From JANXQG01 sp963824275 (GTDB taxonomy: Bacteria > Planctomycetota > Planctomycetia > Pirellulales > Thermoguttaceae), in NCBI GenBank assembly GCA_963824275.1, contig CAWGOT010000010.1:682001-746000 (forward strand): a DNA stretch of 64,000 nt, written 5' to 3'. Positions 1 through 11,151 of the stretch are shown here, one piece after another. The position numbers were made by a program, and so were the translations under genes. A model generated the notes under the pieces. It was not told the origin of the DNA, did not search any database, and saw only the letters and a program-made list of their open reading frames with translations. Each line of letters begins with the position of its first letter. The stretch's first letter is position 1.

Positions 1-2
1 TC

Positions 3-338
3 GTGGTCGCCGATCAGACAGGGACGTTTGTCGATTATCTGCGGGAGCTGGAGGAGTCGGCCGCGGAGTATGCCCGGCCGATTATCCATCGCCGGCAATA
101 CCTGGCCGACGCCGACGGTTTCGCCGCCGCGTATCTCGCGGCCTTCGAGGAACGCTTCCGGGCGATTCAGCAGGAATACGAAAAACGCCGCCGGGCTTTC
201 GATACGCTGTTTCTGCACCAGCGGCGCGACGAGAGCGGCAGCTTCGGCTACCGTTGGCAGCGGGTCCTTGCCCGCTTGCAGCGGGCCGACGCCCGTTCGC
301 TGACGGCGCTGATCAAAGAACGATGCCGGGAGGCGTGA
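3..338 (+). CDS. Hypothetical protein, C-terminal part only (cut by window start)
   Basis: The reading frame is open from the left edge and ends at TGA 336-338, so the true start lies upstream. The visible 111 residues are charged and mostly helical (many Arg, Glu, Gln and Ala), with no metal-binding, membrane or catalytic motif that I recognise. Its codon use resembles the neighbouring genes, so it is probably a real gene end. No function is assigned. Confidence 0.5.
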   Translation: MVADQTGTFVDYLRELEESAAEYARPIIHRRQYLADADGFAAAYLAAFEERFRAIQQEYEKRRRAFDTLFLHQRRDESGSFGYRWQRVLARLQRADARSLTALIKERCREA

Positions 339-670
339 AAGCCGCTGGGCTGATTTCAGGCCGTGCGCTAGCGCCGAGCGACCCTGCCGCTTGTAGCTCG
401 CCGCGCGGCGCGGCGGCAATCGCGGCGTTTTCCGCTTCATGGACCAGATGCCATGCCTTTCAAACCGGCCATATTCCGCAACCCTTACAGCCACTGGTCT
501 TTGCGCCGTGACTCACAGATTCATTACCAAATTCCAATAAAGTCCTCACACGGCCTTGGTAATAGTCCGTATTCTGGGGAAGGGGTACTTGATAGATCCG
601 CCCGGCAGGCGTAGCCTTAACCTAGATAGAAAAGTCCGTGCTGCGACACCCAACCACAAGGAGCCTGACC
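339..670. other. Intergenic spacer upstream of the phosphorylase gene
   Basis: No convincing gene is seen. Around 521-575 a short imperfect inverted repeat (ATTACCAA with TTGGTAAT) could be a small hairpin or operator. The AT content rises from about 505 to 630, as expected for a promoter of the downstream gene, but I cannot assign -35/-10 boxes with confidence. A good ribosome-binding site (AAGGAGCC) lies at 658-665. Confidence 0.4.
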
Positions 671-3188
671 ATGTCCATTCAGACCGTTCAACGTCCGCTG
701 CCGAAGCCCTTGGAACGCCTCGCAGAACTCGCCTTTGATCTTCGCCTGATCGGCAGCAAGACGATGTCGCAGATCTGGCGGCGGCTGGATGCGGAGGCCT
801 GGAGCCGCAGCAACAATCCGTACATGATCTTGCAGAACGCCGATCAAAAGGTCCTGGATGCGGCGGCGGCCGACGAGGTCCTGATCCGGGAGCTCAATCG
901 CTGGCTCGAGCGACAAGAGCACTACATGAAGAGCCCCGGCTGGTTCGGCGCGACGCACGCCCAGTCGGAGCTCCGCGGCATCGCCTATTTCAGCATGGAG
1001 TTCGGGCTTGCCGAAGCGCTGCCGATCTACTCCGGCGGCCTGGGCATCCTGGCCGGCGATCACCTGAAAAGCGCCAGCGACTTGAACGTGCCCGTGATCG
1101 GCATCGGCCTGCTCTACCAGCAAGGCTACTTCCGCCAGGTGCTGGCCGACGACGGCTGGCAATTGGAGGCATTTCCCTTCAATGACCCGGGAAGCCTGCC
1201 GATCCGGCCGGTCCTCGATGCCGACGGCCGCTGGCCGCGCGTGGGACTGGAGTTGCCAGGGGCGAACGCTCATCTTGCGGGTCTGGAATGCCCGCGTGGG
1301 AAAGGTGAACCTGTACCTGTTGGACAGCAATCATCCCTTGAACAGCCCTTGGGACCGCGGCATTACGGCCAACCTGTACGCGGCTGGGAAGGAGAAACGT
1401 CTGCTCCAGGAACTGGTCTTGGGGGTGGGCGGTTGGCGTTTTTTGGAGACGCTGGGGATGGATGTCCAGGTCTGCCACCTGAACGAAGGTCACGCGGCAT
1501 TTGCGGTGCTCGCCCGCGCGGTCAGCTTTGCGGAGAAGAACAAGGTGCCGTTCCATGTGGCGTTGCGGGCCACGCGGGCGGGCAACGTGTTCACAACCCA
1601 CACGCCGGTGGCGGCCGCCTTCGACCGCTTCGAACCGGGGCTGCTCACCAAGACCGCCGAGCCGCTGGTCCGCGCGACGGGGCTCTCCGACGAGGCCTTT
1701 CTCGGCCTGGGACGCCGCGACCCGGCCGATGCCGGCGAGCCGTTCAACATGGCCTATCTGGCGATGCGCGGCAGTTGCCACGTCAACGGCGTCGCCCGCT
1801 TGCACGGCAAGGTCAGCCGGCGGCTATTCGAAGTGCTCTTCCCAGGCTGGCCCGAGGAGCAGGTGCCGGTCAGTTCTGTGACCAACGGCGTCCATATTCC
1901 CACCTGGCATTCCGAGCCGGCCAACCTGCTCTGGAGCGCGGCCTACGGCGTCGAAGGGCCTTGGCTGGGCAACGTGGGGGCGGCAGCCAAGGGCATCCAG
2001 CACGTCTCCGACGAGCGCCTCTGGGACTATCGCGCCGAGGCCCGCAAGACGCTTGTCGACTACGTCCGCGTCCGCTTGCAGCGCCAGTTCCGCGAGCGCA
2101 ACGCCCCGCAAGCAGTCATCCAAAAGGCCCAGCACGTGCTGGACCCCAATCGCATTACCCTTGGCTTCGCCCGCCGATTCGCCGAGTACAAGCGACCCAA
2201 CCTCTTGCTCGACGACCCCGAGCGCTTCAGCCGCATCCTCCGCAACCCCGAGCGGCCGATGCAGATCGTCTTCGCCGGCAAGGCCCATCCGGACGACCAG
2301 GGGGGCAAGGCCATGGTCCAGCGGATGGTCCAGTTCGCGCGGCGCGACGACGTCCGCGAGCACGTCGTGTTCCTGGAGGACTACGACATGGTGCTGGCCC
2401 AGCACTTTGCGGCGGGCGTCGACGTCTGGATCAATAACCCCCGCCGCCCGGCCGAGGCCTGCGGCACGAGCGGTATGAAGATGCTCGTCAACGGCGGACT
2501 GAACTGCTCGATCCTCGACGGCTGGTGGGACGAGGCCTACGCCGCGGAGGTCGGCTGGGCGATCGACGGCACGCGCGAGCATTCCGGCGAGCACGACCAC
2601 GACGACGCCGCCGCGCTCTACGATCTGTTGGAGAACGTCATCGCGCCGGAGTTCTACGAGCGGGACCAGCTTGGCGTGCCGAGGGCCTGGATGCATCGCG
2701 TGCGGGCCAGCATGACGCAATTGACCGAGCAGTTCTCCAGCGACCGCATGGTGCGGGAGTACGTGGAGCAGGCCTATCTGCCGGCGGCGCGGGCCTATCT
2801 GCGGCGCACGGCCGACGGTGCCAAACTCTCCCGCGAACTCGAAACCTGGTCCGCGGTGGTGGACGAGCAATGGCAAGCGGTGCGGTTCGGCCGCCTGTTC
2901 GTGCATCAGGCCGAGCAGCAATGGCAGTTCGAGATCGAGGCCTACCTGGGCGACCTGAACGCGGATTATGTCCGGGTGCAACTCTATGCGGAAGCGCTCG
3001 GCGAGCAGCCGGCGGTGTGTGCGACGATCGAACGCGCGGGACCGATCCACGGCGCGGTCAACGGATTTTTGTATCGGGGGAGCGTCCCCGCCGGTCGGCC
3101 GGCTGAGCACTACACGCCGCGGATCGTACCGTTCCACGCGGAGGCTTTCCTGCCCACGGAGACGGCGCATATCACTTGGAGGAGCTGA
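671..3188 (+). CDS. glgP: Alpha-glucan (glycogen) phosphorylase, GT35, with one frameshift
   Basis: A PLP-dependent phosphorylase that releases glucose-1-phosphate from glycogen or maltodextrin in the cytoplasm. The start ATG at 671 follows AAGGAGCC. The first ~95 residues resemble the N-terminal DUF3417 region of the divergent bacterial phosphorylase group (TIGR02094 type). The block GIAYFSMEFGLAEALPIYSG then opens the catalytic part, and EACGTSGMK near residue 602 carries the lysine that binds PLP. The length of about 838 residues fits this shorter family. One extra G in GGGG at 1259-1262 breaks the frame; removing it joins VGLELPG to RTLILRVWNARVG and gives one protein. The gene stands alone in a degradative role, and no glycogen synthesis genes are visible nearby. 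The family call is firm; whether the gene is truly broken is uncertain. Confidence 0.9.
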
Positions 3189-3200
3189 GGGGCCACTTTA

Positions 3201-4055
3201 ATGCCACACCGTTATGATGCAAGCACGAAGTACCTCCTCGACGTGCGCCTGGCGGACTGGCTTCCGCTCAGCGGGCGGACAACCACGGCACGATTGCGAA
3301 TCGTGGACGCGGACGTTTCGACTGTCACGGCGGCGGCCGATCGCGTGCTGTTGGTCGAGGAAGAGGAGCCGTGGATCCTGCACGTCGAGTTGCAGTCCGG
3401 ACGGGATGTGCTTCTCCCCGCTCGCACGCAGATGTATAATACAGTGATTGGGTGGCGTCATGCACTTGCGGTGCGGAGCCTGGTCGTGCTCTTGCGTCCT
3501 GCGGCGGATGGAGCAGAATTGAGCGGCCTGTTCGAGCGCCGGTTCCCTGGCGAATCACCGTATCTCGCGTTTCGCTACCAGATCGTGCGAATGTGGCAGC
3601 TTCCCGTGGAAACGTGTCTTGACGGCGGATTGGGGCTGGTGCCGCTGGCGCCGTTGGGCTTGGTTACGGAAGCCGAACTGCCGGCCGTGATCAGCCGCAT
3701 GCGGGAGCGGATCGACCACGAGGCCACGGCCGAAGAAGCGGCGACGCTTTGGACCGCTGCGGACGTGTTGATGGGGTTGCGGTATTCAAAGGAATTGGTA
3801 GGCCACTTATTGCGGGGAGTACAGAACATGAAAGAATCCGTCACGTATCAGGCGATTGTTGAGGAGGGCGTCGAGAAGGGCAGACTGGAGGAAGCACGCC
3901 AGATGCTCCTGGTCGTCGGCACCGAGCGACTTGGCGAACCGAACGAAGACATCCAGCAGGCAATCGGCCGCATTGCCGACATCGAGCGTCTCCGCCGGTT
4001 GGGTCGCCGTTTGCAGCACGTTACCACCTGGCAGGAACTCCTGGCCGCCAAGTGA
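3201..4055 (+). CDS. Rpn/PD-(D/E)XK nuclease-like (putative transposase) family protein
   Basis: A protein of 284 residues resembling the large planctomycete set annotated as Rpn-family recombination-promoting nuclease/putative transposase. The N-terminal core has a strand-rich PD-(D/E)XK-like layout: VLLVEEEEPWILHVELQSGRD at about residues 49-69 supplies the acidic and E-x-Q positions of this superfamily. The rest is helical, with a C-terminal coiled segment starting KESVTYQAIVEEGVEKGRLE, a signature tail of this group. The start follows the phosphorylase stop by 12 bases with weak SD context. These genes are typically scattered, multicopy and possibly mobile; the cellular role is unknown. 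Downstream bases 4070-4173 encode another plausible peptide in a different frame (RCYETGFIDETRLREAAD), perhaps a fragment of an unrelated small gene. Confidence 0.75.
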   Translation: MPHRYDASTKYLLDVRLADWLPLSGRTTTARLRIVDADVSTVTAAADRVLLVEEEEPWILHVELQSGRDVLLPARTQMYNTVIGWRHALAVRSLVVLLRPAADGAELSGLFERRFPGESPYLAFRYQIVRMWQLPVETCLDGGLGLVPLAPLGLVTEAELPAVISRMRERIDHEATAEEAATLWTAADVLMGLRYSKELVGHLLRGVQNMKESVTYQAIVEEGVEKGRLEEARQMLLVVGTERLGEPNEDIQQAIGRIADIERLRRLGRRLQHVTTWQELLAAK

Positions 4056-4227
4056 TGCGGCCTATCATTTTCTTGTTCGTTGCTACGAAACTGGCTTCAT
4101 CGACGAAACCAGGCTCCGCGAGGCTGCCGATTCCATTGGCACAGGGATAGACGTGAGCGATTTAAGGCGATGAGATGGGTAGCGGGTGGCCGGGGCATAA
4201 AGGGATAATCGCGAATCACCGTTCAGT

Positions 4228-4300
4228 CCTGATTGCGGTGGGCCGGCGCTCGCCGACCCGCAAGCGGGTGCCCCGGATCTGGTCCCACCCTACAATCGCC
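4228..4300. repeat. Dispersed palindrome between convergent genes
   Basis: GGTGGGCCGGCGCTCGCC is followed by a GC-rich self-complementary stretch and GGTCCCACCCTAC. This arrangement resembles a dispersed planctomycete palindrome family (GTAGGGTGGGACCAG type). It sits between the Rpn gene end and the end of uup, so it could fold into a bidirectional terminator hairpin. That role is inferred. Confidence 0.5.
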
Positions 4301-4310
4301 CGCGATCGTT

Positions 4311-6229
4311 TCACTCCTCCTGCGAGCCGGGCGACTCCAATGCTTCCCAGCGGCGGTAGGCCTCGACAACATCGGTTTGCAGCGATTCCAGCCGGCCCTT
4401 GACGCGGATGATCTCGGCCGGCGGCTGGCGATAAAACGCCGGATCGGCCATCCGCTCGTGAAGCTCACCGAGTTCCGCCTCGAAGGCCTCGATCCGCCGG
4501 GGCAATGCCTCCAATTCGCGCTGTTCTTTGTACGTCAAACGCCGCGTACGGCTGCGGGGGCGGCGGCTTCGGCTCCAGGCGGGCGGCTGGCGCCTTGACT
4601 GCCGGCGGCGGCTCCTCGGGCGCTGCCGCAGCCAGTCGTCATAGCCGCCTGCATATTCCTTGACCCGGCCCTCGCCTTCCAGCACGAGCGTGCTGGTCAC
4701 CACGTTGTTGAGAAATTCGCGGTCGTGGCTGACCAAGAGCAGCGTGCCGGCATACTCGCTCAAGAGGTCCTCCAGCAACTCCAGCGTCTCCAGGTCGAGG
4801 TCGTTGGTCGGTTCGTCCATGACCAGCACGTTGGAGGGCTTGGTGAAGAGCCGGGCCAGCAGCAGGCGGTTCCGCTCGCCGCCCGAGAGCCGGGCCACGG
4901 GGCCGGCGGCCTGCTCGGGAGTGAAAAGAAAGTCTTCCAGGTAGCCGATGATGTGCCGCGTGCGGCCGTTGATGGTCACCGAGTCCGATCCGTCGCGGAC
5001 GTTCTCGCGGACCGATTTCGTTTCGTCAAGCTGAGCATGGAGTTGGTCGAAATAGGCGACCTCCAGATGCGTTCCATGTCGAACGGTCCCGGACTGCGGC
5101 GGCAGATCGCCCAGCAGCAGGCGCAAGAGAGTCGTCTTGCCCGAGCCGTTGGGGCCGATCAGTCCTACGCGATCGCCGCGCATGATCGACGTTGAGAAGT
5201 CGCTGATGATGGTTCGATCTTCGTAACGGAATTCGAGTTTCTTGGCCTCGATCACCAGCCGGCCCGTGCGCTGCGCGTCCTGGATCTCCATTTTCACGTC
5301 GCCGGGGCGGTCGCGGCGCTCGCGGCGGACCTCGCGGAGGGTCTCCAGGGCGCGGACCCGGCCTTCGTTCCGCGTCCGGCGGGCCTGGATACCCGTGCGG
5401 ATCCAGACCTCTTCCTGGGCCAGCTTCTTGTCGAACAGGGCGTTCTGGCGGTCCTCGGTTTCCAGGGCCGCCTCCTTGCGGTTCAGGTAGGTCGCGTAGT
5501 CGCACGACCAGCTCGTGAGCCGGCCGCGATCGAGTTCTACGATGCGGGTCGCCACCTTGCGGAGCAGGGCCCGGTCGTGCGTCACGAACAGCAGCGTGCC
5601 GCCGTAACGTACGCAGAAAATCCTCCAGCCAGCGGATGGCGTCGATATCGAGGTGGTTGGTCGGCTCGTCCAGGAGCAGGAGATCGGGGTTGCCGACCAC
5701 GGCCTTGGCCAGCAGCGTGCGGCGCTTCATGCCGGCGGAAAGCGTCGCCACGTCGGCGTCCGGCTGGAGGCTCATCCGCGAGACGACGGCCTCGATCTGC
5801 TGGTGCATGTGCCAGCCGCCGTCGGCCTCCAGGCGCGTGTTGGATGCGGCCCAATTCGGCCTGCAACTCGCCGCTTTCCTCGCCGACCATGGGTACATGG
5901 TGCCCGAGCCGGCTCGCCAGGTGATGATACCTGGCCAGCAACTCCGCCTTGGGCCCAAAACCCCGCGACACCTCGTCGAAGACCGTGCCCTCAAGGTCCT
6001 GCGGCACTTGCTGGGGGAGCATTGCAGTCCGCAGACCCTGTTGCCGGATGACCTCGCCTCGGTCGGGTTCCACACCGGCCTGGAGGAGACGCAGGAGCGT
6101 CGTCTTGCCGGCGCCGTTGCGGCCCAAGAGGCAGACCCGTTCGCCCGGCTCGATCGCCAGATTGGCCCCCTCCAGGATCGGAGGGCCGCGAAAGCCCAGG
6201 GTCACGTCCGAAAGCGCGATGAGCGACAT
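4311..6229 (-). CDS. uup: ABC-F ATPase, Uup-like, with at least two frameshifts
   Basis: A soluble twin-ATPase protein of the ABC-F family, which acts at the ribosome or (Uup) on branched DNA intermediates rather than in transport. The first domain has Walker A GRNGAGKTT (residues ~37-45), signature LSAGMKRR and Walker B LLLLDEPTNHLD. The second has GPNGSGKTT, LSGGERNR and VLVMDEPTNDLD. A Pro/Arg-rich linker leads to the C-terminal coiled coil starting RLTYKEQRELEALP, which marks the Uup subgroup. The frame breaks near 5840 and near 5602 (ACGTTACGG where ACGTACGG restores GGTLLFVTHD); the linker at 4545-4625 may hold two compensating shifts. The start ATG at 6229 directly follows the stop of the upstream PQQ gene, so the two are probably co-transcribed. 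Confidence 0.85.
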
Positions 6230-6230
6230 C

Positions 6231-7480
6231 CTAGCGTGCCCGTTTTTCAAAGCAAAAGAGATGGTCAAAGCCCCGCACGAAGACCTGTCCTTCGCTGATA
6301 GCGGGCGAGGCGTAGCATTGCTCACCCAGTTCGTATTGGGCGATGCGCTCGAACTTCGGCCCGGTTTGATGACGTTGATCTGGCCGTCGTCGTTGATGAA
6401 GTAGACCAGACCGCCGAGCAGCACGGGCGAGGCGTGATGCCGGCCGAGCCTCTCTTGCCAGAGCACGTTGCCCGTGGCGGCCTCGTAGCAGTATGCCGTG
6501 CCGCCTGGGTTGACGGTGAGCAGGAACTCGCCGGCGAAAATCATGGAGGGAATATACGGGGCCCCCTTTTTGTCGTCCCAGACCACGTGCGTGTGGGTCA
6601 CGTCGCCGTTTCCGTCGGGCTTGATGGCCACGAGATGCGATTGCGGCCAACTGCTGCTGGCGTAGACCAGTCCCGTGCGTTCGCTGTAGGTCGGGGTCGC
6701 GGCGAACTCTTGCGAGGGCCCGTCCACCGTCCAGAGCGGCTTGCCGGTCTCCGGATCGAAGCTGGTCACGCAGCGGTCGCCGCACTGGACCAACTGCAGG
6801 CGGCCGGCCATCTCGCGGATCAGCGGGGCGCTGTAGCTGATCCCCTGATGGCTGCGATCGACCCGCCACAACGTTCGCCCGTCATCGCGGCTCAAAGCGA
6901 TCAAGAAGGACTTGCCTTTGCTGTCGCCATCAACGATGACCTTGTCCTTGAAGAGAACGGGTTCGGTGCTGAACCCCCACTCGCCGACATGGGTGCCCGG
7001 CCGGACCGACCAGACCTGTTTCCCATCGGCCAGATCATGCGCGGCCACCACGATTTCGTCGCCCACGCGGAAGGTGACGTAGATCCGCTTGCCGTCGGTG
7101 GCCGGCGTGCCGGAGGCATAGCTGTTCTCGGGGTGGATCTTCTCCAGCGGCCCATGCACTACGGTCTGCTGCCAGACGATCTTCCCGGTTGCCCGGTCGA
7201 GCGATAGCACCACGCGGTCGAGTTTTTCCGGCAGGGCAGTGACCGTGTAAACCCGGTTTCCCCAGGTGATCGCCGAGGCATGCCCTTTGCCGGGCAGGGC
7301 GGTCTTCCAAACGACGTTGGCGGCGTTCCATTCGGCCGGGGCGTTTTTTTCCAGGCTGCTGCCGTCGGCCCGCGGGCCGCGCCAGGCGGGCCATTCTTCC
7401 GCGCGGACAGAAGTTGAGTATCTGAGAAGGCCGCCCGAAATCGCGGCAATCAATATCGAATAAGCAGGAAAAAGTCTCAT
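6231..7480 (-). CDS. Secreted PQQ-like beta-propeller protein
   Basis: An outer-membrane or periplasmic beta-propeller of the PQQ-dependent-dehydrogenase-like fold, common in planctomycetes as polysaccharide- or protein-associated proteins. An N-terminal signal peptide (MRLFPAYSILIAAISGG, cleavage near SVRAEE) precedes EWPAWRGP, the usual start of this family. Repeated blades with D-x-x-x-G-x-x-x-W motifs (DRATGKIVWQQ, LADGKQVWSV, DPETGKPLWTV, EAATGNVLWQ) follow. No catalytic aspartate or cytochrome domain is seen, so it is more likely a structural or assembly propeller than an enzyme. A missing C near 6360 (GGGCCG instead of GGGCCCG) breaks the last ~45 residues; the corrected end is FDHLFCFEKRAR, stopping at 6231. 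Confidence 0.8.
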
Positions 7481-7607
7481 TATTCGTCCCGTCTCTGTTG
7501 AACTTGGTTAAAGAGGTCGACTCGGTTGAGAGAAAACAGTTTCGCCGATATTTGGGGCGCATGCAATGTCACCTCGCGAAAAGACTGGTCCGGCTGCGCT
7601 TGCCGCC

Positions 7608-9771
7608 TCACGGCATCCGCTGGAGCTTCTCCCAGCGCACGGTCCATTGGCCCCCGGCCGGAAAGCCGGGGGCCGGTTTCGGCGGTGCGCCGTCCCAGCC
7701 GGCGGCCATCATCGCCACGGCGGCCAGCAGACCGCCGTTGGCAGGCAGATACAACGGCAGGTTCGCCCGCTGGTAAACATGGCCGTTGGGCGAATAGTGA
7801 TTTTTCGGCGTGTCCATCAGCAGGGCGGAAACCGCGTCCTCGCCGCGTCCCAATCGGGCGGCGGTCATCGCCATGCTCGGATAGTCCCAGCCCCACGTCC
7901 CCTTCCAGTCCCAGCGCCGCAAGACGTCGTCCAGCGTGCGGTCCATGATCTGCCTTTCAATCAGGGGACTCGCCGGCAAAAAACCGTAGGCCTGGAGCAT
8001 CGACGGATGATCGGTGGTCACGGTGAAGGGCTCGACGTTCGATTGCCTCGTAGCGCCCGTCATGCACGCAGGGCCTTGCCAACCCTCGGCAAATCTCGTC
8101 CCAGTGCGGATTGCGGGCTGCCCTAGCCGCAGCCGCCATTGCTGCGCGGTCTGGAGTCCCCAGTACCAGTAAGCGAGTTCGTAGGTCGGGTTGGTCAGCT
8201 TGGCACGGTTGCGGCCATAACTTTCCTGGGCGGGAATCAACGGCGGCCCCAGGACGTAGGCCTTGGCCGTCGCGTCCCAGACGGCGTAGCTGGCCATGAA
8301 CTCGGCCGTGGCGGCCACGATCTCGCGATATTTGTCCAACGTCGCCTGCGCCGGGTTCGCCCTGTAGACCAGTTCCGCGTAGTAGATCGGATGCGGCTGC
8401 TGCCAAATGAGGAACCCGCCGACCGAACTGGGACTGTCTTCGCCGTCGGGCCCTACCATTTTCGGCCAGCGGACCCCAGCGTAACCGTTCCGCTGGGCGT
8501 TCGCCCGCGCAGCCGGCATGATTCTCCGATACCAGTCCAGTGAGCGTTCGAGCAATTCCGGCCGTCCCCAGAGGGCGAAATGCGCCGCGTGCCACCAGTG
8601 CATTTCCAGGTGGAACTTGCCGAACCAACTGTTCTGCACCAGGCCCGTCTCTTGCGGCGGCATCGAGCCGGCGCATTGGATTGCCGTCAGGTACTGCGAA
8701 AGCACGATCCGCCGTTCCAGTTCCTTCCAGCGCGGGTCTTTGCTTTCCGAGAGGTCCACGGCGCCGCCGCCGAGCCAGAACTTCGACCAGGAGTCGGCCG
8801 CCGCCTGCCGGACCGCGGGAAAGGCCGGCAACTCGGACTTGACAACGTCCTGCGGGGCAAAGGCCAGCGTGATCTCGATCGCCGAGGAACCGCTTGCGGT
8901 GACCTGTCCGCCGTCAGCTTTGGGATCGAACTTGGCTCCCGCGGACCAGGCGAGTGCAGCATGATACTTGGTCGTCTGCAAAGTTCGCTCGATGTCGCAT
9001 CGCTCTTTGCTATGGGAGATGGATGTGAGTTTTCCCGGTTCCACCAGCGCCAGCGCGGCCCCGACTCGGCCGTCGCTGACCAGCGGCGATTCGATCCGCA
9101 CGGCGACCAGATCGCGCTCTGGATGGGCCACGGTCTCGACCCGCACCGGTTGGCCGTCGAAATCGAACTGGCTGGAAATGCGGCCGGTCCACAGGTCGAG
9201 AAGCTGATGGACGTTTTTGAGGTCTTCCAGCCGAGCCGGCGTGCCGTCAGCCTTCGTGAGGATCAATCCCAGGCGGCCGAGTTGCAGGCGGTGGGGGTTT
9301 TCGCGGAGGAAGGTTTCGGCCTTCTTTGCCCGCGCGATTGGCGCGATTCTTGAGCAGCCCCTGGCCGTCGGCGTAAAGGACCTGGCGGCCATGGGCGTCA
9401 TAGGGCGTGAGGACGTTTTCGATCGTGAACTTCTCCGGGTTGGGGGCACTGTCCCAGCCCCATTGCGACTGCGTGCCAAGTTGGATGCCGTCGGCGTAAT
9501 ACTTGGGAAAGGTCTGCAGGCCGGTGAAATCGACCGTAAAGGCGAACTGCCCGTTGCCGACCGAGAGCGACGCCATCGGATCGGCCGCCGTGAGCAGCAC
9601 GTTATGCCGGGTGACGAGCGCATGGCGATTGATCGGGCCTTGGCCGGCGGGCGAGGCGGCGGTCGGCGGTTCGGCGCGAACCGTGCAAATCGCGGCATCG
9701 ATCAGCATGGCTGCGAGGACCGATTGACGAAAGCAGGCGTTTTTCCAAATACCGGTGGTTGGACGCATCAT
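7608..9771 (-). CDS. Secreted glycoside hydrolase with (alpha/alpha)6 barrel, GH65/GH95-like
   Basis: Exported protein of about 720 residues with an N-terminal signal sequence (RQSVLAAMLIDAAIC, cleavage near TVRAEP). It begins with the beta-sandwich typical of GH65/GH95-type enzymes (DPMASLSVGNGQFAFTVDFT), then has a helical toroid with HLEMHWWHAAHFALWGRPEL, a conserved helix pair in this clan. Near 8040-8110 two compensating shifts hide NPHWDEICRGLARPCVHDG; correcting them gives the family stretch before DHPSMLQAYGFLP. A further shift lies near 9340. The substrate cannot be told from sequence; alpha-linked disaccharides or fucosylated glycans are the family precedents. It lies upstream of the PQQ gene on the same strand with a 127-base gap. 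Confidence 0.7.
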
Positions 9772-9937
9772 GGTTCCTTTCTACCGCATTGTCGCGGCCG
9801 AACATGGCATTGTCAATCTTCTTAGATTTCCACCCACAACACCCCACACCCCGGACCCAGCTTGCGTGGCACACGAAATATGGTACAAAACATCGGCACT
9901 TATTTGCAACTCTCGAGGGAATGGACCTCATCCTGCC

Positions 9938-10116
9938 ATGCAGACAATCGCAACCCAGAAAATCCTGAAGCTTGCCCACCAAATCGCCGTGCTTCGGCCG
10001 CGGGATCTTGACGAACTCGTAATCCCGCGAAAGTACCTCGGTCAGCTCTGCCAGAGGGCGTGCTGCGCCGCATCGGCCGCGGCCTTTACGTCCTCTCGAA
10101 AGCGGAACCATATAGG
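9938..10116 (+). pseudogene. AbiEi-type antitoxin N-terminal winged-helix fragment
   Basis: The frame MQTIATQKILKLAHQIAVL continues with RPRDLDELVIPRKYLGQLCQ and, after one frame slip, GVLRRIGRGLYVLSKAEPYR. This matches the N-terminal winged-helix domain of type IV AbiEi antitoxins (the pattern PRKYLxxLCxRGxLxRxGRGLYV). The rest of the protein and the AbiEii nucleotidyltransferase toxin are absent: the sequence runs straight into a reversed ISL3 transposase tail at about 10117. It is a decayed defence or toxin-antitoxin remnant. Confidence 0.6.
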
Positions 10117-10300
10117 GCGGTTTCAATGCCTTCGTAGGTACGGAAACTACAGGCTTTTCTGGTGGTCAGTTTCGCTTTGTTGTTGAGGCCCTCAACCGAT
10201 GCTCGCACAGGCTCGCAGCGACCTTCTTCATCGGTTCGAGCCGAGTCCGCAGCGTCCGGGCACACCACTGGTCTAAGATTCCATCACGGCGGAGCGTGAT
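10117..10300 (-). mobile_element. ISL3-family transposase C-terminal remnant
   Basis: On the minus strand, frames here encode LDQWCARTLRTRLEPMKKVA, then VEGLNNKAKLTTRKA and FRTYEGIETALYG. This is the conserved end of the DDE domain of ISL3 transposases. It is split by a frame slip and lacks the first ~80 % of the protein. A second remnant with the same VEGLNNKAKLTTRKA tail lies at 26447-26560. It abuts the truncated AbiEi fragment, suggesting insertion and later deletion. Confidence 0.65.
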
Positions 10301-10929
10301 GAGTACGATTAAACGCGGGGTCGGCGGGGGCATCGACACCACTGGAACCATCATCACGGCTGCCAATCCCTGGAACCCTTACAAGGAGTCGCTGGTCCAA
10401 GAGTCGGAGAAGGATGAGATGAAGGGTGCTTCCTCCCCTCGCGCTCGGGAGAGGGGCCGGGGATGAGGGCACTGCAAGAACAAAATTCTAAAAACATCAC
10501 TCAGCCCATCTGCCGCCAGTCGGCCACGAATTTCAACCACCATTCAGGGTGGAATCAACCGTCCATCCAGAGGAAAAAGTGGCCAGATGGCTCCTTTTTG
10601 AGATTTTTTGGCGTCGTTACCCATCTATCGGTGGAAAGCAAGATCGCAATAGGCAGTTGTCGAAACTGAGAAAACTGCGAGGAATTGACGACTTTACACT
10701 CCACAGAGTAATCACAAAAGAGAGGTTGGAGCCGGCAAAAAACTGGCCACGTTCGGCCAAATCCGGCCAAATCCGGCCAAATCCGGCCACTTATGGCAAC
10801 ATCTGGCCACTGTTCAGGGAAATTTTCATTCTTCCACTGAATTTCTCTTGGTGGGGTCAAAAAAATCCGTTTTTAATTGTCGATCCCCCGCTGTAGCTGG
10901 AAACCATGCCTCGACTGCAGAATGCGAGA

Positions 10930-11039
10930 ACTTCGCGCGGCCTGAAATGAGCCGATACTAACCCGAAGCGCAAGCGAGGGCCGCAACCGGTTCCCTCGCT
11001 TGCGCTTCGGGTTAGTATCGTTCTTGGCCGCGCGAAGTG
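10930..11039. repeat. Nested palindrome, NPKRKRG family, copy 1
   Basis: The inner arms CCGAAGCGCAAGCGAGG and CCTCGCTTGCGCTTCGG are flanked by GATACTAA/TTAGTATC and by outer arms CTTCGCGCGGCC/GGCCGCGCGAAG. Further copies lie at 29791-29912, 34085-34200 and a partial one at 57630-57722. Translation of one arm gives the NPKRKRG peptide often seen in misannotated planctomycete proteins. It is MITE- or REP-like with no transposase inside. Confidence 0.8.
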
Positions 11040-11151
11040 TAGTGCCCCATCTTCCCGCCAGCAGAGCGCAGACCGGTCCCTTTGCCCTCGGTGCTGCCGC
11101 ACCGAGGGCCGTTTTAATCTTGAATAAATTGTCAAAGAGCGGCTCGTATAT

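Noticed and set aside
10549..10896. 115-codon gene in the AT-richer spacer
   Set aside because: Contains the AAATCCGGCC tandem repeat, has no SD and no recognisable domain; kept only as possible foreign DNA.
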